A stretch of 64,000 nt of DNA from Cypionkella sinensis (GCF_042646385.1 NZ_JBHRTO010000001.1:2542001-2606000), one strand, 5' to 3'. Counted from the first letter of the stretch, positions 41,485 through 50,831 are shown. Numbers and translations are program-made. The notes: generated by a model not told the origin, from the letters alone.

Positions 41485-41925
41485 ATGGACACCAAAACCC
41501 CTGCCCTGCCGATTGCCGAGATGATCTGTTTTTCGCTGTATTCGGCCACCCATGCGATGCAGCACGCCTATAAACCGCTGCTCGAGGCTTTGGGGCTGAC
41601 CTATCCGCAGTATCTGGTGCTGGTGGCGCTGTGGGCCGAGAATGGTCAAACGGTGGGGCAACTCGGACAGGCGTTGCAGTTGGAGAGCAACACGCTGACG
41701 CCGCTGCTGAAGCGGATGCAGGCGCAGGGGCTGGTGTTGCGCGCGCGCGATACCAAGGATGAGCGTCAGGTGCGGGTGCGTTTGACCGAGGCGGGGCGCG
41801 AGATGCAGAGCCGCGCGGCGGCGATACCGGGCTGTATTCTGGAGCGGTCGGGGATGACTCTGGCGGCGCTGATGGCGCTGCGCGATCAGGTGAATGGGTT
41901 GCGAGACCAGTTGCGGGCCGGGTGA
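41485..41925 (+). CDS. ohrR: OhrR, MarR-family organic peroxide sensor
   Basis: A 146-residue MarR repressor. The reactive cysteine lies in AEMICFSLYSATHAMQ, the OhrR position, and the recognition helix is LQLESNTLTPLLKRMQAQGL with wing RDTKDERQVRVRLTEAG. Peroxide oxidation of the cysteine releases it from DNA. AAAGGAG precedes ATG 41485. It is divergent from ohr. Confidence 0.92.
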   Translation: MDTKTPALPIAEMICFSLYSATHAMQHAYKPLLEALGLTYPQYLVLVALWAENGQTVGQLGQALQLESNTLTPLLKRMQAQGLVLRARDTKDERQVRVRLTEAGREMQSRAAAIPGCILERSGMTLAALMALRDQVNGLRDQLRAG

Positions 41926-41982
41926 GCGACTTGTTTCAGGAATTGGGCCGCCGCTGCGGTGCGACGGCCCAGTGTTGCAGGA

Positions 41983-42270
41983 TTACGGCGTGGTGGGCGC
42001 GGGGGTTGCGGGTGCGGTTTCCGTGCCGGTTTGCGGTGCAATCACCGCACCCTCACCCGGCGCGGGTGTAACCGGGGTTGCCGTCGTGGGGGCTGCGCCG
42101 CTTTGCTGTTCGGTCTGATCTTGCGGCGCGGGCGGATCGGATTGGGCGGATTCTTCCATCAGCCAATACAGGATCAGTGCGACGCCAAACACCACAACCA
42201 GTGCCATGCCGATCAGCGGGCCACGGTGGCGGCGCGCTTGTTTGTCGATATTCGTGTTCGGAGCGGACAT
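41983..42270 (-). CDS. Single-pass membrane protein with Pro/Thr-rich periplasmic tail
   Basis: A 95-residue protein. A basic N-terminus (DKQARRHRG) leads into one membrane helix, PLIGMALVVVFGVALILYWL (about 18-37), then a low-complexity tail rich in Pro, Thr, Ala and Gln. The layout predicts N-in, C-out. AAGGGAAACCCG precedes the ATG. No family is recognised; such short anchors are common upstream of hut loci or stand alone in Rhodobacteraceae. Confidence 0.6.
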   Translation of the reverse strand: MSAPNTNIDKQARRHRGPLIGMALVVVFGVALILYWLMEESAQSDPPAPQDQTEQQSGAAPTTATPVTPAPGEGAVIAPQTGTETAPATPAPTTP

Positions 42271-42372
42271 CGGGTTTCCCTTCTGATGAGCAAGTTCAAA
42301 GGGGTAACGCGGCAGCGCCGTTCTTGTTCCCGCGCGCGGGTGTCGGGCGGGGTATGGGGGTTTCACACCCCC

Positions 42373-42489
42373 AAGCGGGTTTGTGCCAAACCCGCTTCCC
42401 CCGTGGGATATTTATGAACAGATGAAAGCAAATTTTAATCAAATTTGTGGGGTTCTTGCAGGGTCAAGCCAAGGGCAGACCCTGCAAGA
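42373..42489. terminator. Two strong inverted repeats between hutU and the membrane protein gene
   Basis: AAGCGGGTTTG-TGC-CAAACCCGCTT at 42373-42397 is a perfect 11-bp stem. TCTTGCAGGGTC (42454-42465) and GACCCTGCAAGA (42478-42489) form a perfect 12-bp stem eight bases after the hutU stop; it lacks a T tract but is the likely end or stabiliser of the hut transcript. Confidence 0.6.
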
Positions 42490-42496
42490 GTGCTGA

Positions 42497-44194
42497 TTAG
42501 TTGCCCAGGATGGTGGGCAGGCGCAGGCCTTGAGCGCGGGCGTGATCAACGGCGGTCTCGTAGCCCGCATCGGCGTGACGCCAGACGCCGGAGGCCGGGT
42601 CGTTCCACAGCACGCGCTCCAGCCGTTTGGCGGCGTCATCGGTGCCATCGGCGACGATCACCACGCCGGAATGTTGCGAGAAGCCCATCCCCACCCCGCC
42701 GCCGTGGTGCAGCGAGACCCATGTCGCGCCACTGGCGGTGTTGACGAGGGCGTTCAAGAGCGGCCAGTCGGAGACGGCATCAGAGCCGTCCATCATGCTT
42801 TCCGTCTCACGGTTCGGCGAGGCGACGGAGCCGGAGTCGAGGTGATCGCGGCCGATCACGATCGGGGCTTTCAACTCGCCGTTCTTCACCATTTCGTTGA
42901 ACATCAGCCCGGCGCGGTGACGATCACCCAGACCGATCCAGCAGATGCGGGCGGGCAGGCCTTGGAAGGCGATGCGCTCACCCGCCATATCCAGCCAGCG
43001 GTGCAGGTGGGCGTTGTCGGGGAACAGTTTTTTCATCGCGGCGTCGGTTTTGCGGATATCTTCCGGGTCGCCCGACAGGGCCACCCAGCGGAACGGGCCG
43101 ATGCCTTTGCAGAACAGCGGGCGGATGTAGGCGGGGACGAAACCGGGGAAGGCGAAGGCATTCTCAAAGCCTTCTTCCAGCGCCACTTGGCGGATGTTGT
43201 TGCCGTAATCCAAGGTCGGCACGCCTGCGTTCCAGAAATCGACCATCGCGGCGACATGGGTGCGCATCGAGGCGCGGGCGGCTTTTTGCACGGCGGCGGG
43301 GTCGGATTCCTGTTTCGCGCGCCATTCGGCGACGTTCCAGCCCTGCGGCAGGTAGCCGTGCAGCGGATCGTGCGCCGAGGTTTGGTCGGTGACGATGTCG
43401 GGGCGGGCGGTGCCTGCCTTCATGCGGCGGACGAGTTCGGGGAAGACATCGGCAGCGTTGCCCAGAAGGCCCACGGATTTGGCTTCGCCCTTGGCGGTCC
43501 ATTCGGCGATCATCGCAAGTGCTTCATCGAGCGTATGCGCCTTGGCATCGACGTAGCGGGTGCGGATGCGGAAGTCGATGCGGGTTTCGTCACACTCGAC
43601 GGCAAGGCAGCAGGCCCCGGCCATCACGGCGGCGAGGGGTTGTGCGCCGCCCATACCGCCCAGACCGCCGGTGAGAATCCATTTGCCTTTCAGGCTGCCG
43701 CCGTAGTGCTGGCGACCGGCTTCGGCGAAGGTTTCATAGGTGCCTTGCACGATGCCTTGGGTGCCGATGTAGATCCACGAGCCAGCGGTCATCTGGCCGT
43801 ACATCATCAGGCCCTTTTTATCGAGCGCGTTGAAATGGTCCCATGTGGCCCAGTGCGGCACGAGGTTGGAGTTGGCGATCAGCACGCGCGGGGCGTCTTT
43901 GTGGGTGCGGACCACAGCGACGGGGCGACCTGATTGCACCACCAGCGTCTCATCATCTTCCAGCGTTTTCAGGGTGGCGACGATGCGGTCAAAATCCCCC
44001 CAGGTGCGGGCGGCGCGGCCGATGCCGCCGTAGACCACCAGTTCATGCGGGTTCTCGGCCACGTCGGGATGCAGGTTGTTCATCAACATCCGCATCGCGG
44101 CTTCGGTCTGCCACGATTTCGCGGTGATCTCGGTGCCGGTGGCGGGGTAGATGTCGCGCAGGTTGTGGCGGGAGTTGTCGAGCGGTTTGTTCAT
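42497..44194 (-). CDS. hutU: Urocanate hydratase
   Basis: A 565-residue enzyme using NAD+ as electrophile to hydrate urocanate to imidazolonepropionate, second step of histidine breakdown. Landmarks are VVYGGIGRAARTW, NAIDKKG-like ALDKKGLMMYGQMTAGSW, GGLGGMGGAQPLAAVMAGA (NAD+ loop) and IGRDHLDSGSVASPNRETE near the C-terminus. ATG 44194 gives the normal family start. It is the last of hutI-hutH-hutU on the minus strand, 13 bases after hutH. Confidence 0.96.
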   Translation of the reverse strand: MNKPLDNSRHNLRDIYPATGTEITAKSWQTEAAMRMLMNNLHPDVAENPHELVVYGGIGRAARTWGDFDRIVATLKTLEDDETLVVQSGRPVAVVRTHKDAPRVLIANSNLVPHWATWDHFNALDKKGLMMYGQMTAGSWIYIGTQGIVQGTYETFAEAGRQHYGGSLKGKWILTGGLGGMGGAQPLAAVMAGACCLAVECDETRIDFRIRTRYVDAKAHTLDEALAMIAEWTAKGEAKSVGLLGNAADVFPELVRRMKAGTARPDIVTDQTSAHDPLHGYLPQGWNVAEWRAKQESDPAAVQKAARASMRTHVAAMVDFWNAGVPTLDYGNNIRQVALEEGFENAFAFPGFVPAYIRPLFCKGIGPFRWVALSGDPEDIRKTDAAMKKLFPDNAHLHRWLDMAGERIAFQGLPARICWIGLGDRHRAGLMFNEMVKNGELKAPIVIGRDHLDSGSVASPNRETESMMDGSDAVSDWPLLNALVNTASGATWVSLHHGGGVGMGFSQHSGVVIVADGTDDAAKRLERVLWNDPASGVWRHADAGYETAVDHARAQGLRLPTILGN

Positions 44195-44207
44195 TTCGGG
44201 CCTCGCG

Positions 44208-45740
44208 TTACAAGGTGGGAAGGGTGAGGGCGGAAGCGGTGGCAAGCGCTCCGGTGGCGATCAGATCGGCGGCGGCGGCAAGGTCGGGGGCCATGTAGCG
44301 ATCATCGCCCATGGTGGCGACGCGGGTGCGCAGGCAGGCAACGACGGCTTGCAAGGGGGTAGAGGTTTGCAGGGGGGCGCGGAAATCAACGCCTTGGGCG
44401 GCGCAGATGGCTTCCACGCCGAGGATGACGTTGAGGTTTTGCACCATCTTGCCCAAGCGCACCGCACCGTGGGCAGCCATGCTGACGTGGTCTTCCTGAT
44501 TGGCGGAAGTGGGGGTTGAATCCGTCACGCAGGGCATGGCGATGTGTTTGTTTTCACTCATCAAGGCGGCGGTGGTGACTTCGGCGATCATCAGGCCCGA
44601 GTTCAGGCCGGGGCGCGGGGTCAGGAAGGGGGGCAGGTTGAAGGACAGCACCGGATCGACCATCAGGGCGACGCGCCGTTGCGCGATGGCGCCGATTTCG
44701 GCCAGTGCGAGGGCGATCATGTCGGCGGCGAAGCCCACGGGTTCGGCGTGGAAATTGCCGCCCGAGACGATCAGGCCCGCTTCGGTCAGCACCAGCGGGT
44801 TGTCGGTGGCGGCGTTGGCCTCGATCTCCAGCGTGGCGGCGGCTTGGCGCAGCACATCCATTGCGGCGCCCGTCACTTGCGGTTGGCAGCGGATGCAGTA
44901 GGGGTCTTGCACGCGGGCGTCGCCCTCGATGTGGCTTTCGCGGATCTCCGACCCCGCAAGCAGGTTGCGCATAAAGGCGGCGGCTTCGATCTGGCCTGCA
45001 TGACCGCGCAAGCTGTGGATTTCGGGTTGCAGCGGGGCGGTGGAGCCCATGATGGCGTCGGTCGAGAGCGCCGACGTCACCAGCGCCGATTGCGCGGCGT
45101 TCCAGCCGTCGAACAGGCCTGCCAGCGCGAAGGCGGTGGAGAATTGCGTGCCGTTGATGAAGGCGAGGCCCTCTTTCGGGCCGAGTTGGATCGGCGACAG
45201 GCCAGCGGCGGTGAGGGCCTTTGCGCCCGGCATGATCTGGCCTTGGTATTCGGCTTCCCCCTCGCCGATGATCACGGCGGTCATGTGCGACAGGGGCGCG
45301 AGATCGCCCGATGCGCCGACCGAACCTTGCACCGGGATTTGCGGCGTGACGCCCTTTGCCAGCATCGCCTCGATCAGTTCAACAAATTCCCAACGCACGC
45401 CGGATGCGCCACGGCCGAAGGACAAGAGTTTCAGGACCATCAGCAGGCGGGCGTGGCGGCGCGAGATGGCGGGGCCAACGCCGCAGCAATGCGACAGGAT
45501 CAGGTTGCGTTGCAGGGTGGCGGTGTCGGCGGGGGCGATGCGCAGGCTGGCGAGTTTGCCAAAGCCGGTGTTGACGCCGTAGACCGGAACATCACCAGCG
45601 GCGGCGGCGGCGATGGCGGCGGCGGCACGCTCGATGCCGGGTTTAGCGGCGCGGTTCAGGGTGACGGGCAGTTCCTCGCGGTAGATGCGGGCGAGGTCGG
45701 CAAGGGTGACTTGGCCGGGTGTCAGGGTCAAAGCGGTCAA
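44208..45740 (-). CDS. hutH: Histidine ammonia-lyase
   Basis: A 510-residue enzyme that removes ammonia from L-histidine to give urocanate. The MIO-forming Ala-Ser-Gly is in QGSVGASGDLAPLSH, with the catalytic Tyr in PVYGVNTGFGKLA. It overlaps the hutI stop by four bases and precedes hutU, so the three enzymes should be co-translated. Expression is expected to be induced by urocanate through the HutC repressor encoded at 48396. Confidence 0.97.
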   Translation of the reverse strand: MTALTLTPGQVTLADLARIYREELPVTLNRAAKPGIERAAAAIAAAAAGDVPVYGVNTGFGKLASLRIAPADTATLQRNLILSHCCGVGPAISRRHARLLMVLKLLSFGRGASGVRWEFVELIEAMLAKGVTPQIPVQGSVGASGDLAPLSHMTAVIIGEGEAEYQGQIMPGAKALTAAGLSPIQLGPKEGLAFINGTQFSTAFALAGLFDGWNAAQSALVTSALSTDAIMGSTAPLQPEIHSLRGHAGQIEAAAFMRNLLAGSEIRESHIEGDARVQDPYCIRCQPQVTGAAMDVLRQAAATLEIEANAATDNPLVLTEAGLIVSGGNFHAEPVGFAADMIALALAEIGAIAQRRVALMVDPVLSFNLPPFLTPRPGLNSGLMIAEVTTAALMSENKHIAMPCVTDSTPTSANQEDHVSMAAHGAVRLGKMVQNLNVILGVEAICAAQGVDFRAPLQTSTPLQAVVACLRTRVATMGDDRYMAPDLAAAADLIATGALATASALTLPTL

Positions 45741-46948
45741 AGCGCGCCTCCGATGATGCGGGTGTGAAGGGGGTTGAAGCCGATGCGATAGGCGAGTTCG
45801 GCGGGGTGTTGGGCGTTCCAGATCGCCAGATCGGCGGTTTGGCCTGTGGCAATGGTGCCGTGGCTGGTCAGGCCGAGCGCGCGGGCGGCGTGGATGGTGG
45901 CACCAGCCAAAGCTTCTGCCGGGGTCATGCGGAACAGGGTGCAGGCCATGTTCATCGCCAAGAGGATCGAGGACATGGGGGAGGAGCCGGGGTTCATATC
46001 GGTGGCGACGGCCATCGGCACGTTATGCTGCCGCAGCAGCGCAATGGGCGGGGCCTGGGTTTCGCGCAGCGTGTAGAAGGCGCCGGGCAGGATCACGGCA
46101 ACGGTGCCAGCCTTCGCCATGGCGATCACGCCCGCCTCGTCCAGATATTCCAGATGGTCGGCGGAAAGTGCGTTGAAGCGGGCGGCGAGGGCCGCGCCAC
46201 CGAGGTTGGACAGTTGCTCGGCGTGGAGTTTGACTGGCAGGCCAAGGCCTTGGGCGACTATGAACAGGCGTTCGATTTGCGCCGGCGAGAACGCGATGCC
46301 TTCGCAGAAGCCGTCCACGGCATCGACCAAGCCTTCGGCATGGGCTTTGTGCAGGGTGGGGATGGCCACTTCGTCGATATAGGCGTCGGCGCGGTCTTTG
46401 TATTCGGGCGGAATGGCGTGGGCGGCGAGATAGCTGGTCTTCACCGTGATCCGGCGCAGCGTGGCGATGTCACGGGCGGCGCGCAGCATCCGCAACTCGG
46501 TTTCGGCATCAAGGCCGTAGCCGGATTTGATCTCGATCACCGCCACACCCTCGGCGATCATGGCATCGACGAACGGCAGGGCTGCCGCCACCAGATCGGC
46601 CTGCGAGGCGGTGCGGGTGGCTTTGACGGTGGAAATAATGCCGCCCCCTGCCCGCGCGACTTCCTCATAGCTGGCACCTTGCAGGCGCATTTCAAACTCG
46701 GTGGCGCGGTTGCCGCCGTGGACAACATGGGTGTGACAGTCAATCAGCCCAGGCGTGATCAGGCGACCGCCCATGTCGTGCTGCGGATGGGCGGCATGAT
46801 GGCTGGGAAGGTCGGCGCGCGGGCCGACCCATACGATTCGGCCCTGATCCAGCACCACGGCAGCATCGGCGATCAGGCCATAAGGATCAGATTTCCCCAC
46901 CATTGTCGCGGCTTGCAGGTTGGTCAGGGTGATCGCGGTGGGATGCAC
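45737..46948 (-). CDS. hutI: Imidazolonepropionase
   Basis: A 403-residue amidohydrolase that opens imidazolonepropionate to formimino-glutamate. Metal ligands are in LIDCHTHVVHGG, SYLAAHAIPPEYK and ATDMNPGSSPM. It is the first gene of hutI-hutH-hutU and divergent from hutF. The promoter region between hutI and hutF is only about 80 bases and holds a HutC-type palindrome. Confidence 0.96.
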   Translation of the reverse strand: MHPTAITLTNLQAATMVGKSDPYGLIADAAVVLDQGRIVWVGPRADLPSHHAAHPQHDMGGRLITPGLIDCHTHVVHGGNRATEFEMRLQGASYEEVARAGGGIISTVKATRTASQADLVAAALPFVDAMIAEGVAVIEIKSGYGLDAETELRMLRAARDIATLRRITVKTSYLAAHAIPPEYKDRADAYIDEVAIPTLHKAHAEGLVDAVDGFCEGIAFSPAQIERLFIVAQGLGLPVKLHAEQLSNLGGAALAARFNALSADHLEYLDEAGVIAMAKAGTVAVILPGAFYTLRETQAPPIALLRQHNVPMAVATDMNPGSSPMSSILLAMNMACTLFRMTPAEALAGATIHAARALGLTSHGTIATGQTADLAIWNAQHPAELAYRIGFNPLHTRIIGGAL

Positions 46949-47001
46949 GGGATGCCTCGTTGAAAGCTATTGCGTGAAGGATGTTTATGCGAGTATGTTT
47001 A

Positions 47002-47017
47002 TTATGTCTACACATAA
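47002..47017. promoter_or_regulatory. HutC operator candidate in the hutI-hutF divergent promoter
   Basis: TTATGT-CTAC-ACATAA is an inverted repeat with perfect 6-bp arms, 13 bases before the hutF GTG and 54 before the hutI ATG. HutC sites are AT-rich palindromes of this size, and the hutC gene follows hutF. Confidence 0.6.
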
Positions 47018-47029
47018 GGAGTCGTCGCC

Positions 47030-48388
47030 GTGATTTTTGCAAGCCGCGCGTTGCTGCCCGAGGGCTGGGCCGAGAATGTCAGGATCACCGTGGCGGATGG
47101 CCAGATTACCGGAGTCGCGGTGGGGGCTGCGGCGCAGGCGGGGGACGTGCAGGTGTCGGCTTTGCTGCCTGCGCTGGCCAACCTGCACAGCCATGCGTTT
47201 CAGCGCGCGATGGCGGGGATGACCGAGCATCGGATTGCGGGGCGGGACAGTTTCTGGACTTGGCGCGATCTGATGTATCGGTTTCTGGATCGTTTGACGC
47301 CCGAGCAAATGCAGGCCATCGCGGCGCTGGTGTTCATGGAGATGCAGGAGGCCGGTTATGCCTCGGTCGGGGAGTTCCATTATGTGCATCATCAACCCGG
47401 TGGGGCGGTTTATGCGGATATTGCCGAACTGTCGGGGCGGATCTTTGCGGCGGCTGATCTGACGGGGATTGGGCTGACGCATCTGCCGGTGCTTTACACT
47501 TACGGCGGCGCGGGGGAGCAGGCTTTGGCGGCGGGGCAGTTGCGGTTTGGCAATGATGTCGACCGCTTTGCGCGGCTGGTGGAGGCGGCGCGGGCTGGGG
47601 CTAAGGCCTTGCCAAGTGACACAAAAGTCGGGATCGCACCGCATTCGTTGCGGGCGACCAATCCGGCCGATCTGGCGCGGGCTTTGCCGATTGCGCAGGG
47701 GAATCCGGTGCATATCCATGTGGCGGAACAGCCCAAGGAAGTGGCGGATATCTCTGCTTGGCTCGGCGCGCGCCCGGTGGAGTGGTTGCTCGCGAATACG
47801 CCGATTGGGGCGGATTGGTGTGCCATTCATGCGACGCATATGACGGCGGATGAAACCGAACGGCTGGCGAAATCTGGTGCTGTGGCGGGGCTTTGCCCGA
47901 TTACTGAGGCCAATCTGGGCGACGGGCCTTTCAATGGGCCGGGTTGGTTGGCGGCAAATGGGGCCTTTGGCATCGGGTCGGACAGCAATGTGCGGATTTC
48001 GTTGACCGAGGAATTGCGGACCTTGGAATACAGCCAGCGCCTGCGCGATATTGCCCGCAATGTGATGGTGGTGGGCGAAGGCTCGGTCGGCGCTGCGATC
48101 TATCTGGGTGCTGCCAAAGGTGGGGCGCAGGCTTTGGGGCGCAAGTCGGGTGCGATTGCGGTGGGGATGCTGGCGGATTTGACGGCGATTGACCTGAGCC
48201 ATCCGGCGCTGTGCGCTTTGCGCAATGATCAGATTCTGGATGGGCTGGCCTTTGCGGCCAGCGACGCGGTCGTGACCGATTTGTGGTCAGCGGGGCGGCA
48301 TCAGGTGCGCGGCGGGCGGCATATCCAGCGCGACCAGATCATCGCAGGTTGGCGCGTGGCTGTGCAGGGTCTGCTGGACGCGCTATAG
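47030..48388 (+). CDS. hutF: Formimidoylglutamate deiminase
   Basis: A 452-residue amidohydrolase that turns formiminoglutamate into N-formylglutamate and ammonia, the 'long' histidine pathway. Zinc ligands are in NLHSHAFQRAMAG, PVHIHVAEQPKEV and GIGSDSNVRISL. It has a GTG start, chosen because AAGGAG at 47016-47021 lies eight bases before it. HutF products need HutG (N-formylglutamate deformylase), which is not visible in this window. Confidence 0.94.
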   Translation: MIFASRALLPEGWAENVRITVADGQITGVAVGAAAQAGDVQVSALLPALANLHSHAFQRAMAGMTEHRIAGRDSFWTWRDLMYRFLDRLTPEQMQAIAALVFMEMQEAGYASVGEFHYVHHQPGGAVYADIAELSGRIFAAADLTGIGLTHLPVLYTYGGAGEQALAAGQLRFGNDVDRFARLVEAARAGAKALPSDTKVGIAPHSLRATNPADLARALPIAQGNPVHIHVAEQPKEVADISAWLGARPVEWLLANTPIGADWCAIHATHMTADETERLAKSGAVAGLCPITEANLGDGPFNGPGWLAANGAFGIGSDSNVRISLTEELRTLEYSQRLRDIARNVMVVGEGSVGAAIYLGAAKGGAQALGRKSGAIAVGMLADLTAIDLSHPALCALRNDQILDGLAFAASDAVVTDLWSAGRHQVRGGRHIQRDQIIAGWRVAVQGLLDAL

Positions 48389-48395
48389 GAGCAGC

Positions 48396-49091
48396 ATGGC
48401 AGAGACGACAACCTTTCGCGAGGTGATGGCCGAGATCGTGGCGCGCATCACCGAAGGCCCTTGGGGGCCGGGCACGCTGCTGCCCGGAGAGGTGGAACTG
48501 GCGGAAGAATTCGGCGTCTCACGCACCACGATGAACCGGGCGTTGCGCGAAGTGTCCGAGCAGGGCTTTCTGGATCGGCGGCGCAAGGCGGGGACGCGGG
48601 TGCGGATGGCGCCTATCCGGCAGGCGCGGTTTGAAATGCCGGTGGTGCGCGCCGAGATTGAGAAAACCGGGGCGGATTACCGCTATGCCTTGGTCAGCCG
48701 CGCAGTTGTGGTGGCCCCGGATTGGCTGCGCGCACGGATGGGGCTGAAGGCGCGGGCAAAGGTCGTGCATCTGGTGTGCCTGCACTTTGCCGATGGGGTG
48801 GCGTTTCAGCTAGAGGATCGCTGGATCAACGCCAGCGCTTTGCCGCAGGCGGTGGAGCAGGATTTCTCGGTTGTGGGGCCGAACGAATGGCTGGTCGCCA
48901 CGGTGCCGTTTTCGGAGGTGGAGATCAGCTTTCTGGCACAGGCGGCGGATGCGCTGATGGTGCAACATCTGGATCATGCCTTGGGCGATCCGGTATTTTG
49001 CGTCGAGCGCGCGACGTGGTGGCAAAACGCCGCCGTGACGCTGGTGACGCTGGCGCACAGGCGGGGCTACCGGATGACGACGCGGTATTGA
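48396..49091 (+). CDS. hutC: HutC, GntR-family histidine utilisation repressor
   Basis: A 231-residue GntR protein with a UTRA effector domain. The winged helix has GPWGPGTLLPGEVELAEEFG and VSRTTMNRALREVSEQGFLDR, and the UTRA part starts near HLVCLHFADGVAFQLEDRW with the WWQNAAVTLVTL C-terminus of HutC. Urocanate is the expected inducer. It starts seven bases after hutF in the same operon. GGAGCAGC precedes the ATG. Confidence 0.93.
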   Translation: MAETTTFREVMAEIVARITEGPWGPGTLLPGEVELAEEFGVSRTTMNRALREVSEQGFLDRRRKAGTRVRMAPIRQARFEMPVVRAEIEKTGADYRYALVSRAVVVAPDWLRARMGLKARAKVVHLVCLHFADGVAFQLEDRWINASALPQAVEQDFSVVGPNEWLVATVPFSEVEISFLAQAADALMVQHLDHALGDPVFCVERATWWQNAAVTLVTLAHRRGYRMTTRY

Positions 49092-49128
49092 GCGCGGTGG
49101 GTTTGGGTGAGGTTGCGGGGCAAAATTG

Positions 49129-49194
49129 CTTCCCATCTGGGAATGACTTGTGCTTTTGGCCTGATTTTCGTGGGGTTTCTACCATATATGGTAG
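49129..49194 (+). repeat. 66-bp two-hairpin repeat, copy 2
   Basis: CTTCCCATCTGGGAATGACT is identical to copy 1 at 39222, and the terminal palindrome here is CTACCATATATGGTAG (49179-49194), a changed but still self-pairing version. It lies 38 bases after the hutC stop. The rest of the 49092-49412 gap holds no gene I can support. Confidence 0.7.
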
Positions 49195-49412
49195 GTTGTT
49201 GAGATTGGCATCGGAATTGACTCGGCTGGGTCAGCGATCTGGCCCACGTCAGACATATGGCTGGGCGCATGGAAACTGGGTTGCGGCACGCCCAAGCGGG
49301 CGTTCTAGCCCAGCCGAAGTAGCCGACACTTTTTGCTGCCTTTGACGATTGAAACAAGAGAGATGTAGCACCACATTTCGTGATGCAACATGGTGCTGCG
49401 GCAACATAAAGG

Positions 49413-49910
49413 ATGGCTAGCTTGCTTGAATATATACAGAACTTAGTTCTGAATAACCCATTGGAATTTTACACTGCGATTATTGCAACTGCCGGCGTTG
49501 TATTCTGGTTCCTTGATCGTAAGGCTATGAAGGCCGCACTTGTTTCTGCGAAAGATGCTCAGTCAATTGCCTTGCGGTTAGAAAGGCTGAACGCTGAAGC
49601 TAAGGTTGAGCAAAGTCTGCTGGAGTTTCAAATGCGGTGCCAAGAATCACGCGCCGCATGGGATGAACATAGCCGCCGATCCGGGCCCAGGCTGGGCCCG
49701 CCGTCGTTTGTATCTAAAGAGCAGAATGAAATTCAGCGATTGGAGCAGAATGGAAGAGTGCTTCTAGATCGCCTCCTAGCTTCAGCTCCGGCACCGGAAA
49801 ACTCAAACTTCGATGAGCTTAAGACTTACTTCGTGGTGGCACTTCGGACTTCGCAAGACATCACAAGGCTGGGCTCGCAAATTCCTATGCCAAACAGCCG
49901 CCTCAACTGA
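49413..49910 (+). CDS. Membrane-anchored protein of unknown function
   Basis: A 165-residue protein with one N-terminal membrane helix, FYTAIIATAGVVFWFL (about 19-34), followed by a mostly helical, charged cytoplasmic part (RLERLNAEAKVEQSLLEFQM). Codon use is less GC-biased than in neighbouring genes, so it may be recently acquired. I recognise no family. It stands alone between the hut locus and the next operon. Confidence 0.6.
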   Translation: MASLLEYIQNLVLNNPLEFYTAIIATAGVVFWFLDRKAMKAALVSAKDAQSIALRLERLNAEAKVEQSLLEFQMRCQESRAAWDEHSRRSGPRLGPPSFVSKEQNEIQRLEQNGRVLLDRLLASAPAPENSNFDELKTYFVVALRTSQDITRLGSQIPMPNSRLN

Positions 49911-50072
49911 CTGGCACTTCGGGGCCATCAGACCGCCATGCAGTATATTTTCCCGCTGCAGTAGCGAACGGCAACTTACCACGCGGCAGCGGGGCAGTTT
50001 AATCGCCGCCTCCAGGTTTTGCGCCAACAGTGCTCTCAGCCTTTCATGTCGATCCCGCAGCAGGCGTTGCCC

Positions 50073-50786
50073 TCAGGCAGGCTTGGACGCACCCAGCGGC
50101 ATGGGGGCCGAGTAATTCTCGCGCATGAAGTTCAGGAAATTGTCGCGGTATTGCCTTGTGTGGGCGGCGGCGAGCGTATCGGCGCGGGGGATGTCGCGGG
50201 CGCGGATGGCTTCGAGCATTTCGACATGCTCGTCGGTCAGCAGATAGCCGTCGTGGGTGCGCTCGATGTATTGGAAATGCAGGTGCAACATGCGGCGGCC
50301 CTGATCGAGCAGGCGTTCGTAAAAGCTGGTGAGGTAGGGGTTCTTGCCCGCCTCGGCGATGGCCATGTGGAATTGCTTGTTGGCCTCGGACATCGCCAGA
50401 TGATTGCCGGTCTGCACGGCGGCGACGAAATCGGCCTGCCGGGCGGCGATGGCATCCAGATCAGCCTCGCTGCGCAGTTCGGCGGCAAGGCGGGTGTTCA
50501 TGCGCTGGGCGATGTCGAGCGCTTCGATGTATTTCGGAAAGCTGGTGACGTCGATCGGCGCCACGATGGTCGAGCGGTTGGCGAGCATGATCACCAGCCC
50601 CTCGCCCGCCAGCCGGATCAGCGCCTCACGGACCGGAGAGCGTGACATGGCAAAGCGGTCGGCCAACGAGGTTTCGTCCAACAGCGCGTTGGGGGCGAGG
50701 GTCAGCGACAGGATTTCGTCGCGGATCGTCTCGTAGGCGAACTTTGCCCCGGTGCCTTTGGCGCGCTTGATCTCGATTTCATCCAT
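50073..50786 (-). CDS. GntR-family regulator (FCD) of the hydroxyproline-type operon
   Basis: A 237-residue regulator. The winged helix is FAYETIRDEILSLTLAPNAL and FAMSRSPVREALIRLAGEGL, and the FCD domain has ANKQFHMAIAEAGKNPYLT and a terminal AAAHTRQYRDNFL helix. It is divergent from the dapA-like gene. ATG 50786 (MDEIEIKRA) was chosen because the longer frame covers its own promoter. Palindromes at 50832 and 50861 are its probable sites. Confidence 0.87.
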   Translation of the reverse strand: MDEIEIKRAKGTGAKFAYETIRDEILSLTLAPNALLDETSLADRFAMSRSPVREALIRLAGEGLVIMLANRSTIVAPIDVTSFPKYIEALDIAQRMNTRLAAELRSEADLDAIAARQADFVAAVQTGNHLAMSEANKQFHMAIAEAGKNPYLTSFYERLLDQGRRMLHLHFQYIERTHDGYLLTDEHVEMLEAIRARDIPRADTLAAAHTRQYRDNFLNFMRENYSAPMPLGASKPA

Positions 50787-50831
50787 CGCAGAGCCCTTGC
50801 TTTTGCCCGAGCGATAGCGGGTCTGGGGGAT

